DNA of 64,000 bases from contig NC_039508.1 in NCBI RefSeq assembly GCF_003672135.1, positions 16,069,945 through 16,133,944 of the forward strand, in the 5' to 3' direction. Below the pieces are notes generated by a model that did not search any database, was not told the DNA's origin, and was given only the letters and a program-made list of their open reading frames with translations. Positions 36,863 through 51,005 of this stretch are shown here, piece by piece. Positions within the stretch are counted from its first letter, which is position 1. Each line of letters opens with the position of its first letter. The translations under genes and the position numbers were made by a program. The stretch comes from Ooceraea biroi. Its lineage: Eukaryota > Arthropoda > Insecta > Hymenoptera > Formicidae.

Positions 36863-39800
36863 GAAAAAGATCGAAAATGTTATGCAAGACAAAACTATCG
36901 AAATATTTTAATAAATGTTTACTTTAATACATCATATCTTGATAGCAAATAAATTAGTATATATACAACTATACATTGCGATAATAAATATGTATTGCAT
37001 AAATTATTCCATGCAGTTCCACACTAAAGTTTATTGCAATCACTTTGATAATTAAATTGCGTAGTAAATTACTCATGTATATATCTCGATTTTTTTAATT
37101 ACCTCAATGATTGTTTACTCTTCGGATAAATATGGAAATGGAGATAAACAGCTGGACTGTATTAACAATTAATAATATCCACTTGAATTATATTATTACA
37201 CCATACGCAAACGTTTCTTTAATCAGACCGAAAATTACCGTGTAATTAAACCGTGGCCATTAAAATTAATCAACTGAGCAATTCCGCGTTTTCCTCTCTC
37301 GATTTTGTAAGATTGTGCAAACAGCGATACTTGTTAATTGATAAACGGCAGCGTACTACAAAATCAATCGAGATATCAAGACGTGACGTTATGGATTATT
37401 TACGTCTTTAATTCAGTTTTGCATGTAAATCAACGTGCATAACGCTTGGTTATGCACGATCGGTCTCATTTTCTCACGTTGCATCCGGTCTGATTAAAGG
37501 TCGCCCTGACGTTATTCGTATTGCAGCTATCATTAGATTACCAGTTGGATAACAGTCGGCAAACCACCTGCCGTTTGATCATCGATAAAGTAGCCACGAT
37601 CCTGAGTCAACAAGCGCAGAAAATGTCTTCCGTATCCCTCGCCAGGAAAGCGTATTCTCCGCGATAATTAACGCAAAGTCAAATACTTAAAAATTTTATG
37701 TAGAATAGGCTAAATTTAAGTAGACATTTACACGGAGTCTAGTCAATTTTTATTCAGAGATATAAGTGTCACTTGCGTGACTTAATTAAACAAATTTTTA
37801 GTTGAGATACTCAATTTGATAAACCAAATTTTTACATTTCTTTTCGCCATTAGTCACAAATAAGTTAGTTGCAGTGAATATATTAGTTCTATCAATGAGA
37901 AGTTAAAAAGACGAATATGAACTCATAGTCCTTCTTTCTACAATATTTTTAACACGTTTCGCGCATAATGCGTGTTATATACGAGCAACATGAGTCTTTA
38001 AATAGGAGTGAGCTGTCGGATAATCTGATATCGTGGACGTGCTTGATTTAATAAAATATGCACGACTACGAAATAAAATGGAAACGAGCAGCGAAGATTC
38101 GCCGGCCCGCGTAATGAGATACTCGGAATAGTAATAGAGAATATATTAACAGGACGAAATGCCGAAACTGCATTTCATTGGCGAAACAAGATTAGACAAA
38201 AAAGCCAAGTATCGATAATATGATTAATCTTGTAATCATGTAATACAGTTGGTCACAGTAGAAAAAATGCAGGAGAATAAGAGAAAGTTGCACCTGCATA
38301 GATGTGGAAAAACATTATATTAGAACTTCTCAAGAAAATGTTGTAAAATATAAATCATGGTTAGGCATAAATTAATTTATAAATTTTTCGATGTACAATG
38401 CTTTTTGTATCTGTTATTCTACATGTGAATGTAATTCTTTTGTTTTATAATCACACATTAATTTCAGAAGATTTTAATTTGTATCCAAAAGTCTTCATGT
38501 CTTAATGTAACAATAATTAAAATATACTTTTAAGATTGTAGAATATTTAAGACAGCGAAAAATGAGAGACACAAAATTAAATAATGTGTTTATAAATGAA
38601 AAGTCGTCAGTTATTAAATATCAATAATTACGGAAAAGTACATTAATAATGTGGGATGCATTAGCATCCGTTATTTTCCTCGATTATACTCTCGAAAAAA
38701 CCGCGGGAATAAATAATTCATGAATATCAATTATTTTTAAGGAAATTAATTCGTACAGCGTAGTTGACGTCAATGGACCCGCTAGTTATCGATTATTTGT
38801 TTTAATTAGAGACAGCTTGTTTCATTTCTTGCGACGGAGAATCAGGGAAACATTTTTCCAGATATAATCTTTCTCGATATTCTCAGTGATATGCGGGACA
38901 ATGCGAGTTGCTTTATTTATGATCTCCCGCTTACACAGGCCGCGCCATATTGCCTTCGCGGTCTGAAATATCACCAGTGCGTTGAATATATTCTGCAATA
39001 ACTACTAGCTACCCGTGGCAACGATGCAACAAGCATCTTTTCTGTTTCGTTTGTAAATAAGTGAGAGGCAAATATTAAGCGGCGCCGTACGTCGCATTTC
39101 ACTTGTATATTTATTAATGCAATTCTGGTTAGTATTTTAATACTGAAACATTGGCTGTGTATACAGGTTCGGCGCCGGATTTTTTACTACTATGTACGAA
39201 ATACACCGAAATATACTGAATGTTTCGTAAGCTTATGTCAAAGAAAATATTTACGATGCATTCGGAACCGACGTGTTTTATGCAAAAGTTTAACGGATTT
39301 TTAATCATGAAATTTTGTAACATTGGAGATATAATAAAATTTAATTAAACTAAGTGATTACACATGAAAAAATGTTTTTTTTCATTTAGGATAAATTATT
39401 TTTATTATATTTAAGTGGACTGTAGACTAACATTTTAACTTATTATTTAATGTCAAGTTTAGATCATTTTGTTTGCATCAATTAAAATTGATAATTTATT
39501 AAAAAGCCTTTTTAAAGGACTTCATATTTAAATTTTCTAGACCTCGAGCTAAATAATTAACTGTTTTCATGCAGTTTTAATTAAATGAATTGATTGTTAT
39601 CAACTTTGCTCTTTAATAAATTATCTCGCCAGGAAAATTTGAATATTTCTCATAATATAAGATAAATTTAGGTTTTTAATGTCATTTATCAAGAGAATAT
39701 AATATTACGTGCAAGTTTCGCGTGCATTCTCAAAAGTCACAAGTTATAGGTAACTTTAGTTCATTGTCATATCAAATTGCCGATCACGCGTAAATTTTCG

Positions 39801-42800
39801 CGCGAGTTCTCGAGAAGTTCTCCATGGAATATTTCATATCGCGAACTTTCCATCATACATCTGCTCGCAAGTGACAAATTTGCGAAGTGGCAAAATTTCA
39901 CGGTAAAATGCAATCGGTCGCGCTATTGGCCGCAAGTCAGTGACAGCGACTCCGGCAACCGGAGGTGTCGGCGGTGCTGGTTCATGTCGTGTATCTCGCT
40001 GCGTTTGCAACGACGAGACGCACGGCCCAAGAAAAGCGATACGACCGCCACTTTGGAACCGCACCGAAATCTCCTGAGTGGTCCAAACGCGCCTTTGCTC
40101 CCGGTTGTGCTCTTGACAGCCCGCGGCGGCTAACCAGCTGCCTTGGCACACCCGAGAGGGATGGCTGGTAACGGGCCCGGGGATTTCCGACTCTGTGGAA
40201 GCGTCAATGTGTACACATTCCTCCGGCAAAGCCCCTTTCTGGTGGCACCCCCGTCGCCTTACACGAACCGAGTTGTCGCGCGTTTCCCCGGGGTTCCTTT
40301 TTGGATTTATTCGCGCGACACCGCGCAGGATTTCTCCCGACGAGCGGGCTATTATAAAGCACCGTAGCTTTTTCCGACGGGGATACACACGGAGTCTATT
40401 TATTAACGGAAACGTCTAATTTATTATGTGTCATCCGAATGAAAATCTGAGATATACTGCGCGAATTAAAACCCAACGGTATTCTTTTTTGATGTGCGCG
40501 ATTAGAATGAAGAGTGAGTTATCATTTCTCAAGTTGCTTCTCAAATCAGTTTAATTTTGCTACAAAATGTTACAAGAAATTAAATGAATTTTTTTAATGG
40601 TTTTTTTCGAAATACAGAAATTAATAAATGATTTTAAAAACTATTGTGTTGTATATTTGATATGTGAGAAAGTCATACCTATGCGCTGGCATAATGCAAT
40701 AAAACCTGAGAGTCGATGACGTATCAACTCTTCGATAGAAATGTTGCAATTCGGTTCTATTAAATTTCAACATCGGTGGCAATAGAATCGACGAATACAT
40801 TTCTAAAGATATTTTATGTATCTTCACTTATGTATATCACGTATCTCATGCATTATGCACGTCCTCCTCTTTTTTTCGAGGTACTCATCGTTACCGGCAC
40901 TATCTCTGTTGTATCATCGTTACGACATTTGTGGGTCCCGACTGTGTCGTCAATAAGTCGTCGAGAGTTTACTCGTCAAGTCGCGTGTACAACCTTCAAT
41001 GGAATGTTACCCGCACGCGGAATCCTCCAATTCCACTTAGAATTTAAAACTTTCGACGCGCGTCCCGCAGGATCAGCGCCGGATGTGCGCAACCTGGGGA
41101 TATGTTACATGCACTGCCGGCGCAATCTGTTCATCATGCCGAGCGAAACATGCTGCGCAGGCTGAAAAAGTGCATCGCTTGTCATTCCGAGCCAATATTT
41201 TAGACCACGTCAAATTTTTTTTTATATTTTTACATACTCGCGAAACTCCATATTGTTTTTTGTTACCTTTATTGGCTATTAGCAAGCATACAAACATGTC
41301 TTTTTTTTAACTAGGTTTTTGAATGATATTGCTGACATTTCGTGACGAACAAGCGCAATATAGCTTATGAATCAATGTATTGTTTAGTGAATATACAATA
41401 AAAAACAAATCTCCTAGCGCGTCGCATCTATTGAAACACGTTTTGACTGCATACTGGATTTAGATAACGTTACTTATCTTTTTTATATTATAAATTTTTA
41501 ATTTTCTTTAAATAATTGTATACTACGTACCACTACAATGTATGTAACTAGTATATTTATGATGATTGAACTCAAATGAAATACACAATATCTCTGAAAC
41601 AATGCACGTCCAGTAATTGCTTCTAGACAAGTTGGTTACAGCGGCCCGGAATATTTAATGTTATATAAATGGATGTGATATATCATTAAACACACATACA
41701 CACACAGAATGAAACATACGAGCGCATACATGAAACATATTTTACTAAATCACGTAATAAAATATAACGCGACATAAAGAAAAGAGAATAACATTTGATT
41801 AATTGCTCGTTCGGTCTCCGTTACAGCGAGCATTAATAAGATCTCTAATTATTCCACACGCAGTTATATTTTTAAAAATTTATATTTATACGGCAGTTCA
41901 CGTTTTTCGTTGCACACTGATATTCCGAATAAGTTCAAATAATTGCATTTTAACAATAAAAATCTTTATGTAATCTATTTCCAATTAGCTCCTTCGTTCG
42001 TGACTACTATTCCATTTTGTCGACGCAATATTTAGTTTAATGCTCACGATGCATATTACTGAAAAAAGTAACGGACTTGCTTATTAAGAAACTCTCAAAC
42101 GTGCTTTTCCTTGAAGTACACCTTCGATGAAAGCAAAGAGGTATCATATTCGGACTTGCTGCTCGTTACACGAGTTTACTCGGCTAGGGACTGCGTGAAT
42201 ACGAATTGCATAAGCCGCTAACGTAATTCGTGTTACTGTGTGCGGATCGTTAATGTCGTTCGAGTGACCATGAATGGTGTCGTAATATATAATCCATGAC
42301 CCTTATTTCGCACTTCAGCCCGTAAGATGAATGTTATCGACCACCGCGTGCCGGATCCCTTTTCCGTTTGCGTTTCGACGTAAACGGTTATCTCAAGACA
42401 ATGATGTCGAGGTTTGTCCAACATATTCCTCGCTAATCGTGATCCCTTGTTTGATTGAAGCTTTACTGTACTATTTTTATGGTTTCTTGTGCTCATCGTG
42501 TGTGTGGGTCAAACGACGTACGTTATTAATTATCGTAAAATGCTTGACCCATATTACTAATATCGTTAAATCAAGGAATCAGTTCGCGGATTGATTTAAT
42601 CGAATTATCTGTTCTAATTTGTTGAATCCAATATTAATTGGATTATCGCGGTTTTATTAAATTTCAAATAATTATTAAGTTGGTTATCATTAAAACCTTG
42701 AAGGAATCAAAATCTGAGGGATCCGCGGAATCAACGTGAGTTCATGATGCTCGCGATCAGATAGCTATTGATAGTGCTAACACCAGGAACGTGGTCGAGA

Positions 42801-45800
42801 TATCGATCTCGGCAAGGCTTCCGGCGTGGCCCGTCCAAGCTGAAATTTCGGTGGCGGAACAGGGTTGAAACAGGTCAGCTGGAAGTTGTCGATGTATACG
42901 CCGCGTTCCCACGCAGGTTATTATCGTCCTGCCGCTCGTATCACACCACTAGCAGGGCCGACCGTCCCGGTAACACTATCCGCAAGCCCTTATTTCACAG
43001 CCCGCTACTTTGTAAGATGAGCATCGCGGACCGACCCTTACTCCGTTTCCCGCGAGATTTCCTTTACCCGCGATATTGCTGGATGGCCGTATTTTTCCCC
43101 AAAATGGGGAAGTTACGAAGCAATTGGAGAAATTTCGGGGGAAAAATAGAATTTGCCGCGGGAACGAGAGCGGAAAGGAGAGAATTTTTTCCCCCAATTG
43201 GGATATTATCGGTCGGCGTATGAGAGTTTCATACTTCCTGATTCTCAATGTTTGACACTCTTTAAGCATAAGATTGATAAGTTTTCCTTGGAATACGGGG
43301 AAAGAAGAAAGAAAAGATTCTATTAGGCGTTGCAAAACAGGTCAGAATATCTTAGTAAAGATAAGAAAAAAAGATATATATACATTTCCAATGGAATCGT
43401 TACATGTTATTTATACAAATTAGGAACTTTTCATGTAGTAATAGCTTCAAAGGAGTTACGATGTAGTTCCGCTTGTACGTAACTATTAATTTATGTGCAC
43501 CCATTACAAGGCACAATAATAACGTTGTAATTACACGGTTTAAAATCTGATCACGCTTTACTTCTACCGCGTAATCTGCATCATAGTAATGTTCCTCATT
43601 GGTCATTCTTTAATTCCACTACAATTTGAGAAATACTTGTTTCACAAAAAAAAAGCTTTCGAGAAATAGCCTTGTCGTTTTGAGGATTACGTAATAAAAG
43701 ATCAATTCTTAATAATTAGTTCATTAGTCGCGCGGTAGTCACCAATTACAGCTCTGTATAATATCGATTGGCGGAGGATACACAGAGGAAGCTAAACATT
43801 ATATTTCGCCAACATGATGCGTTATGCAGAAAACGGGGATCTCTCGCACGTGCGAATATCTCGGAGCGATCGAATAACTCGTAGCATTACGCGCATAAAT
43901 GACTTTCATCATTAGCGAATAAAATTAGTCGAAAATTTGATAGTACAAAACTAGTTAAACTACTATTTATTCTATTGTTATAATTACAATTTATTTATGA
44001 TCGCAGTGTTATTAGCGGTATGATTGATATCAGGAAATATTAAATTCATTTCATTCGCCCAACTCGTAATATTTATTCTCTTATTTGTGTAATTGCAAAG
44101 CGATGGTTGCATTTAGTTTTATATAATCACTAACTAACAAATACTATTTTTTAATTAATTGCTATTTTTAAAAATGTTTAACTGAGAAACCAAAAACCCA
44201 AAAGTTTTCACTAACACAGAGACAAACGTAATTAATTATAAGCCTTCCGATGAAGATTCTATTTACTATCGGAGACGGATAAAGCTTCTCTGGGCATTGC
44301 TAATACGAATCCAGGTTAATTGCATTGCGTAGCATCAAGTTCGAAGCTTGGATAAAGGCATTTAATTAAACTGTCTGTTTTATTCTTATGCTTTAAAACA
44401 TTTGCAAATTCATTGTACAAAATTTGAAATAATAATAAGATTCCTTATTCTGGTTTTACTCTATCCAAAAATAGATAACAATTAATAACAAAAACGAAAA
44501 TTTTTGAAATATTTCAATGCATATCGTACCGTAGCAAAACGAGAATAATTTTACATTTAGCGAACGGAGTTAAAAATATTGTTTTACATTGTGTGTTGTG
44601 TCTGAAACCAATTCCGAAATGTTGAAAATTATTATATTCTTGATGAAAAACTTTAGCACAAATAGTTCGCAAATGACAAAGAATGAACTTGGAAATTAAT
44701 ATAGACATTGACGATCATCAGATATCATTAAGTTAGATAAGTTAGATGCATCAAATAATATTTATTCACTTGGCACGTTTAACAAATTGTTTTGTTCTCC
44801 GCATTCACAAAAAGTTTAGAAAGTTTTCTAAATAAAAATCACAAAGATTAGAATGGAAGAATTAAAATACTGCAAAATGCAACAAATCATAAATTTTCCT
44901 TGATTTGTATCAATCTTTCGCATTAAATAACTGTACGGATAAAGATAAAAATTTCTTTATTCAATACTGTTGCTACAAGGTACCATACAAGGTACGGTAA
45001 TCCGATAGGAAGTTATGAATTCATTACCGACTACGAGCAATATGTTTAATAAACTTACAATTTCTCAGATTTGATGAAGTGCAATCGGTTTATTATCAAA
45101 TTCTTTTCAATATAACAATGTTTTCGTGATTGCAGCCAGCTAATAAATGTTTACGATGTTTGTAAGCAAATATGTATTTCAAAATATGCTACAATACTTG
45201 TTTATAATTATTGAAGAAAAATGAGAATAACACGTCGCGTTTTACATAGGAGCACATTTAATCGCGAAAACTTCTCGGAATTAATATTCGGAAAAATCAA
45301 TGTTATCACTCTCTCATCCTTTCGTGTTTTATTTTTTCCATTAGTAGATAATGAAATTGAAAAACAATTACTTAATGAAGATGATTGCTATCGCATTCAA
45401 CCGTTCCAGTGACGAACAGTTTTAAATCGCATTGCGGTCGACTTATTTAAACTTGCGAGTTAAGGTTGTCTTTTCTCGAAATAATTGTCCTCGTGGGGGT
45501 GATTGATTCAATGACGAAATCGAAGGGAGCATGGAGTAGTGTTCTCCACGTCGGCTACGAGGCGACCGTAACGAGAGAGGGAAAACGAGGATAACTTGAG
45601 AAGAGACGGTCGACGACCTCGTTCTTTACACCCTCGTTGTCCCTCCACCATCCCTAGTCCATCGCATCTTTTTCCCTCGTCGCTTTCGAATGGAAATCGC
45701 GTTACGAACGATCGCAGCGCAGAACTGTAAATTATCCCCGACGCGACGCCGTTAAATTCCACCGCCACGCCAGACGCCCATCGTTCTTAATTGTCACGTT

Positions 45801-48054
45801 GTCTCAGCGAGAGAAAACTTGATACATGTTCTTAAGAAGCAGCGAAAATCTTCCAAGTTCTATTCTTACTCATCGCGAGCTTATTCGAGAGAAGATAACA
45901 CATATATATGGAATTTAGATGAGATTACTTTAATACAATTCATTTCGTTGAGAGAGAAACTTCTGTAAACGAAAATAAACAATTCTAAAATTATACCAAC
46001 GAAGACAATATTGATTATATGATGGGAAAATTATCAACGAATCTCTCGAGGTTTACAGAATAAAAATACCTGAATACCTAAGTAAAGACACACAGAATCT
46101 TTTTTTAACTTAAATCACAATATTAATATAATTTCCAAGTATGTACTTTCTGATATCAAATAAGATCAAGTTGTGAATTATCAAAAGCTTTTTTCAAAGA
46201 TTGGTTTCGGTTTTTGAGACGTCAATAAAAATGCATCTCAATAACGATAATGTAATATTACGATCACTTTATCGCTTTTTTCCCGATTACTTTTTAATCG
46301 CGAGCGGAACGTTGTCGCCTGGTCAGAAACGCTTTTAGATTTCTTGCGAGGGACTTTGTCGATGTGCAAAATGCAAAACGGTATATGTCGCATTAAAAAG
46401 CAATCTACCTTCTAGGAAAGCCGGACCATATAAGCGCCATTATATATTTTATTTTGTTCGACATAGTCAGAGTACGCGCACGCAGCTTTTTAAAACAAGG
46501 ATACCGACCATTGTGATTTATGCCGCGGCTTCCGCGCTCTTTTCTGATACTGGAGAGTTACGTGAATAATCTATCATGTAATCGCCCGGACGAAAGTAAA
46601 ACAAATGGCACTGCTTTCGGAAAGCTTTTAGCTTGGAAAACCTACCAAGGCTTTTACTTCTGTTTCAAGAACGGCGCGACGAGAGCTGCGTCTTTTATTT
46701 ATCAATGTCCGATATGAGGTTGCTGCACAAGTATCCATTATGATTCATAATCATTCCGAAGGAAAAGTGACATCATGAACTGTATCATAAATGGTACTGT
46801 GACAAATTTAGGAAAACAGATTTTTGCATTTTTTTGTACTAAAGTTATTATACATAAAGATGTTACAGTGGTATGACGATGCAGAATATTCACAAGTTCA
46901 ATCATCAAATTTTCATTAATCAAAACCACAGTCTTTAGGTTTGTATAACGATCTCTTCATATATTAAACGCTATTTAAAAAAGTCGCTATCAAAGGAGTT
47001 CTTTAATAGAAGATCAGTGACACACTTCTACATGATTTAAAATTCAAGCATTAATATCATTATCGTTTCCATAAGAAATTTCTGGGGATTTTCCGGATTC
47101 GCATGCAAATCTCATGGAAATGCAGTCACGATGTCATCGCATCGCAAAATCCCAAATGTGACGTCGTTATGTCGTGCCCGCGAGCCGCCTTTTATTCTAC
47201 GGGAGCTAATACGAGATTTTACGAGTCACGTGCAACACATTAGAGCCCATGATTATTACAAAGTGGATCGCGTGGGAAACGTAACACGCACGAGACCAAT
47301 CATCATACGATCTATAGAAAATTAAAGCCCTCGTCCGGGCTTCAGGCAGATTGCATTGACTTATATCTCACTTTTCCAGTAAAACCGATGCTACGTTTAT
47401 TGGTAATAACGAATCGTATAAATAAGAACGAAACGAATAGCTGGCGCAAAGCAACCGAGTCTATTTTGCAGAGCAGCTGCATTGCATCTGATCGCATCTT
47501 TATTTTTTCTTTCGCAAACGGCTTTCCACACACATTATATAAATATATAGTATTCCAATAAAATCTCTCTCTTTCTAATACTCTATTTATACTTATACTT
47601 GAATAAGAATAAAACGCGCGTAAATAATGCTATACTTGCAATTTAATTGTTAATATTCTCGCAATTAAATCTTAACGAGGTTATCTTGTCAAATATTGAG
47701 TAAGAGGATTTTAAAGAAAATAAAAGAGCGAAAAAAGAACTGAGAATTGATACGGTATACGTATCAAATTAAAATTACATGTTTGATCAATCAAATATAC
47801 AATTAGATGCATGACAATAACGTACAACCGACTGCTCCGATTATCACCGATCTGGGTATTATTAATTCGAATTTAAACCAATATTGAAAATCCCGTTTAA
47901 ACACGCATGGTTAACATCGGAACATAAACGACAAATAATTAACGATTAATTATCATTGTCATCGGTAATTAATTAATTTCCCGAATAGGATCCGAAAAAG
48001 TCAATCTAATCCTTTTTCTCTTTTTTCTTTCTTTCTCTTTCTCTTTTTACTCAC

Positions 48055-48177
48055 CTAATTCCGGACCGCAGACTCTCGGTATAATCTCCAAAATAGCGCT
48101 GCATGATGGGTCTTCGTAGCACAGTTGGCGAGCATAGAGGCAATTTAGGATGGACATCGGTACCTTGATGCCGGATC
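48055..48177 (-). CDS. Gfrl: GDNF-family-receptor-like gene, internal exon with cysteines 1-4 of a GDNF/GAS1 domain
   Basis: Seen: on the minus strand an AG acceptor (TTCTATTTCAG at 48188-48178) precedes the exon and AG|GTGAGTAA follows it at 48054. The exon is 123 nt, phase 1 at both ends, with no stop. It encodes about 41 residues with the core NCLYARQLCYEDPSCSAI and a later RVCGPEL, so four cysteines spaced as in the first half of a GDNF-receptor (GFR-alpha/GAS1) domain. Known: these domains are extracellular ten-cysteine helical modules that bind GDNF-type ligands in vertebrates; insects carry a homologue, Gfrl. Joining to the exon at 28875-29045 keeps frame and completes the ten cysteines. 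The downstream intron begins with a long purine tract on the coding strand (48050-48012). Inferred: the upstream exons lie beyond the window or were not recognised. GAS1-like membership of another name is the main alternative. Confidence 0.82.
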
Positions 48178-49248
48178 CTGAAATAGAACCAACATGGTGC
48201 ATATTAAAAGTCAGTCCACACATAAGGAATGCGTCTTCGACATTTTTCTCGCGCCGTCGCGCGACGGACAAGATTAAAACCCGGCATTACGTGAGGGGAA
48301 AAGATGGAAAGGAAAGGGGAATTCCATTGAGATCAGTGCGCAGGAATGCCAAAAAATTCGGGAAATTTGTCGTTATTACCGGCAAATTATCGCATGACAA
48401 AACGCCGGACGAAAGACGGCGCGGCGGAACATGGGTGAGAAACCGGGGGACGAATGCATGTGTGCGCAGTGATTTAATATCCCCGCGATAAAGCGTTTCC
48501 GTTATTTATAACCGGCCGACGTGTAACTCTCCGGCAACGACAAATTATATTTCATTAGACGCGCGTGAATAGTTCGAACGGGAATGAAGGAATAAAATGC
48601 GAATAAAATGGGCGCACACGGGTCTGTCGCCATACATAAATCAGCAGTAAATTGTGACGTCAAAATTACATTTTTTCGAAGAGATGAGTGTATATTGAAC
48701 AGAAATATTCTTGTTTTGTAAAACTTCCAGAGCTGTTATACCATTAATTGATGCAATAATAAAGTTGAATGACAGAGCGTTTGTGCTCGAGATTCCGATC
48801 TCCTCAGAAAAGAGTAGTTGCGTGAGACGACCGTCTTATAGATGTACGGGGAATCTGCCTTGCGAGTCGCAAGTACGGAATGCTAGATCGAGATAAACGT
48901 TGCCTCAATATCGAGGTATCAATAAATCTTGAATGAACGCGATTGGAATGAAGCGCCTGGAATTTATCGGTTCAACCCGCGTTAACGTACGATGCATAAA
49001 GTATCTTTGTAATCAGATACTTTACTTTTTTTTAAATTGCAAATATTGGAGAATGAAATGAAAAAAATTCTGCTTGTTTGATCAAATTCCAGAGTTTCCG
49101 CGAAAATTACACGACCGAAAAATGCGAATATCGGAGGACTTTTAAAATAAAAAATAAAAAGAAACCTTTGTGATTCAGCATTTTTATAATATGTCGGCGA
49201 TACGTGGGTTTTCCAATTCTGAATTCTGATCGTTTGAATATATCGTTT

Positions 49249-49262
49249 ATATATATATATAT
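49249..49262. repeat. (AT)7 microsatellite
   Basis: Pure AT dinucleotides. Confidence 0.85.
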
Positions 49263-50983
49263 TTGATGGCAACTAAAATTATGATTACCACGTTTTGTTT
49301 ACTACGCTATTTTTTCATAGCCACAAACGCGTAAATTGCTCGGTGTGCGAGTATAAAGTGCAAATTGCGTCGCCGTTAATGCACCGATAAAGCTGTATTC
49401 AGATGAATCGGGCTTTTTCGTTAATCAAATGACGCGATCAGTCGGGTATTGCGTGTAAAAGAGCCCAAAGCACTTTTTGATCTCATGGGTTTATGACATG
49501 ATATTTGTTTTCTCGCGGTTCACTTTACTAAATTAATTTCTATATTTTTATATAGCTCAGCCATTAAACGTGCTATTTACTCTTTTATCAGTGACACTCT
49601 CTTCTGCCATTAAATCTTTTATAATATAACATCGATAAATTTTTATAAGATATTCAGAAACATAATCGCTTTGTAAAAGGATTGTGATATTTTTCAAGTC
49701 AGCAATAAATGGAAAAACAACGACAAATTAATTCTTTGTCTCACACAATGCAATAACAGTTTGAATATCGTCACAATAAACAAAACATTATGCAAAATAC
49801 AAATCTCAATTCAAAACCTCGGCTTTCCAATTTTTATCATTTAAATTCATTTTATCGTAATAAATCGCAGATAAATCATAAACAATCATAAACTTTTCAC
49901 ATGAATATATAAATAATATTGTGAATTTAAATATTTAATAAAACATTAATTATTTGACTCCAAAGAGCACTGCTTTATGACAAAGAGCAATACATCGAGT
50001 GTCAAGTACTATTTCCTTATATGTGTATGTCAAGTGTACTTGTACGTGATGTGCTGATACACATACAGTGCCAAATTGAGTCACCGTCGTGGAAATGTCT
50101 TTTCGCATTACTGCGTGCACCGGAAACGTTGTGAGCGGGATTACATCTCGCAAGTTGAATGAACGAGGGCATCGTTACCGTCGTGGCGAAGGATCACGAG
50201 CTTCGCTTACGATATCTTATGATATCACAATACACGTCGCGCCCGTGCGCACAGAAATTTCTTTCGCGTTTGATGTATCGCGCAATGGCGTAACGGGAAC
50301 ACGAATCCTTTCATCTCTCTCTCTTTCTCTTTTTCTTTCGGCGATAGTGAAATTCTCAAAGATGCAGGAGCACTTTCAGAAATGGCCGCTGTCAAAGGCT
50401 TCATTCAACGTTCGCAATTGCAGAAATCCGTCTATTTCGGCACCGGTGCCGAAGGGATGAGGTATTGTGATTCGGGGTCTTTCAAAATGGTACCTGTGCT
50501 TGTCGAGATCTCACGTCTCCCGCGGGATCGCTTCGCTGATAATTACCGTAAACGGTAATATCTGCGAACGCGCACAAGTATTATCGGCTCGTAATTAAAT
50601 TCTCGTTATTCGAAGTTACAGTTCCTGAATCTTCCAATATTTCATTGTACAGTTTTCAACAATAATAATAAAATACAGATGCATCGTATCTATGTATCAA
50701 CGATCCGTTATTTTCCGCTTGCGGACATTTCGCCGCTTGTACGAACGATCGGGAAAACGCCGGGTTTAATCGACCACATTAGCATCACCGTGCCGCTTAT
50801 ACTTGAACGCATTAACGTCGCCGTTATATACCGGTTAACTGCCGCCACTATAAATTCTCCCCTTATTCACGCAGGACGATCGGAAAAATCCCGCTGTCAC
50901 AGCGCCGCGCCCGAGCAAACGCACGCTCGAGTACGGCCACGAGGTGACTGCGCTTCGCATAGAGAATTTTTTATAGCCGCTCG

Positions 50984-51005
50984 TCTCTCTCTCTCTCTCT
51001 CTCTC
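50984..51005. repeat. (TC)n microsatellite
   Basis: Pure TC run. The 201-codon plus frame at 50679-51284 crosses it. Confidence 0.9.

Larger units (their letters stand above)
29046..48054 (-). other. large intron of the Gfrl-like gene (19.0 kb), splitting one GDNF domain
   Basis: The intron lies between cysteines 4 and 5 of a single domain and is phase 1. It hosts a Tc1/IS630-like deletion element (29749-30509) and a mariner (35455-36718), whose residual coding strands run opposite to the host gene. GC-rich islands occur at about 31380-31780, 33200-33720, 39900-40400 and 42770-43210; open frames there carry no recognisable domain. The remainder is AT-rich sequence in which I see no gene. An unrecognised alternative exon or enhancer cannot be excluded. 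Confidence 0.7.

Noticed and set aside
39834..40388. 184-codon minus-strand frame with several cysteines
   Set aside because: Cysteine spacing does not match a GDNF domain, no phase 1 exon with good splice sites could be drawn, and plus frames overlap it.
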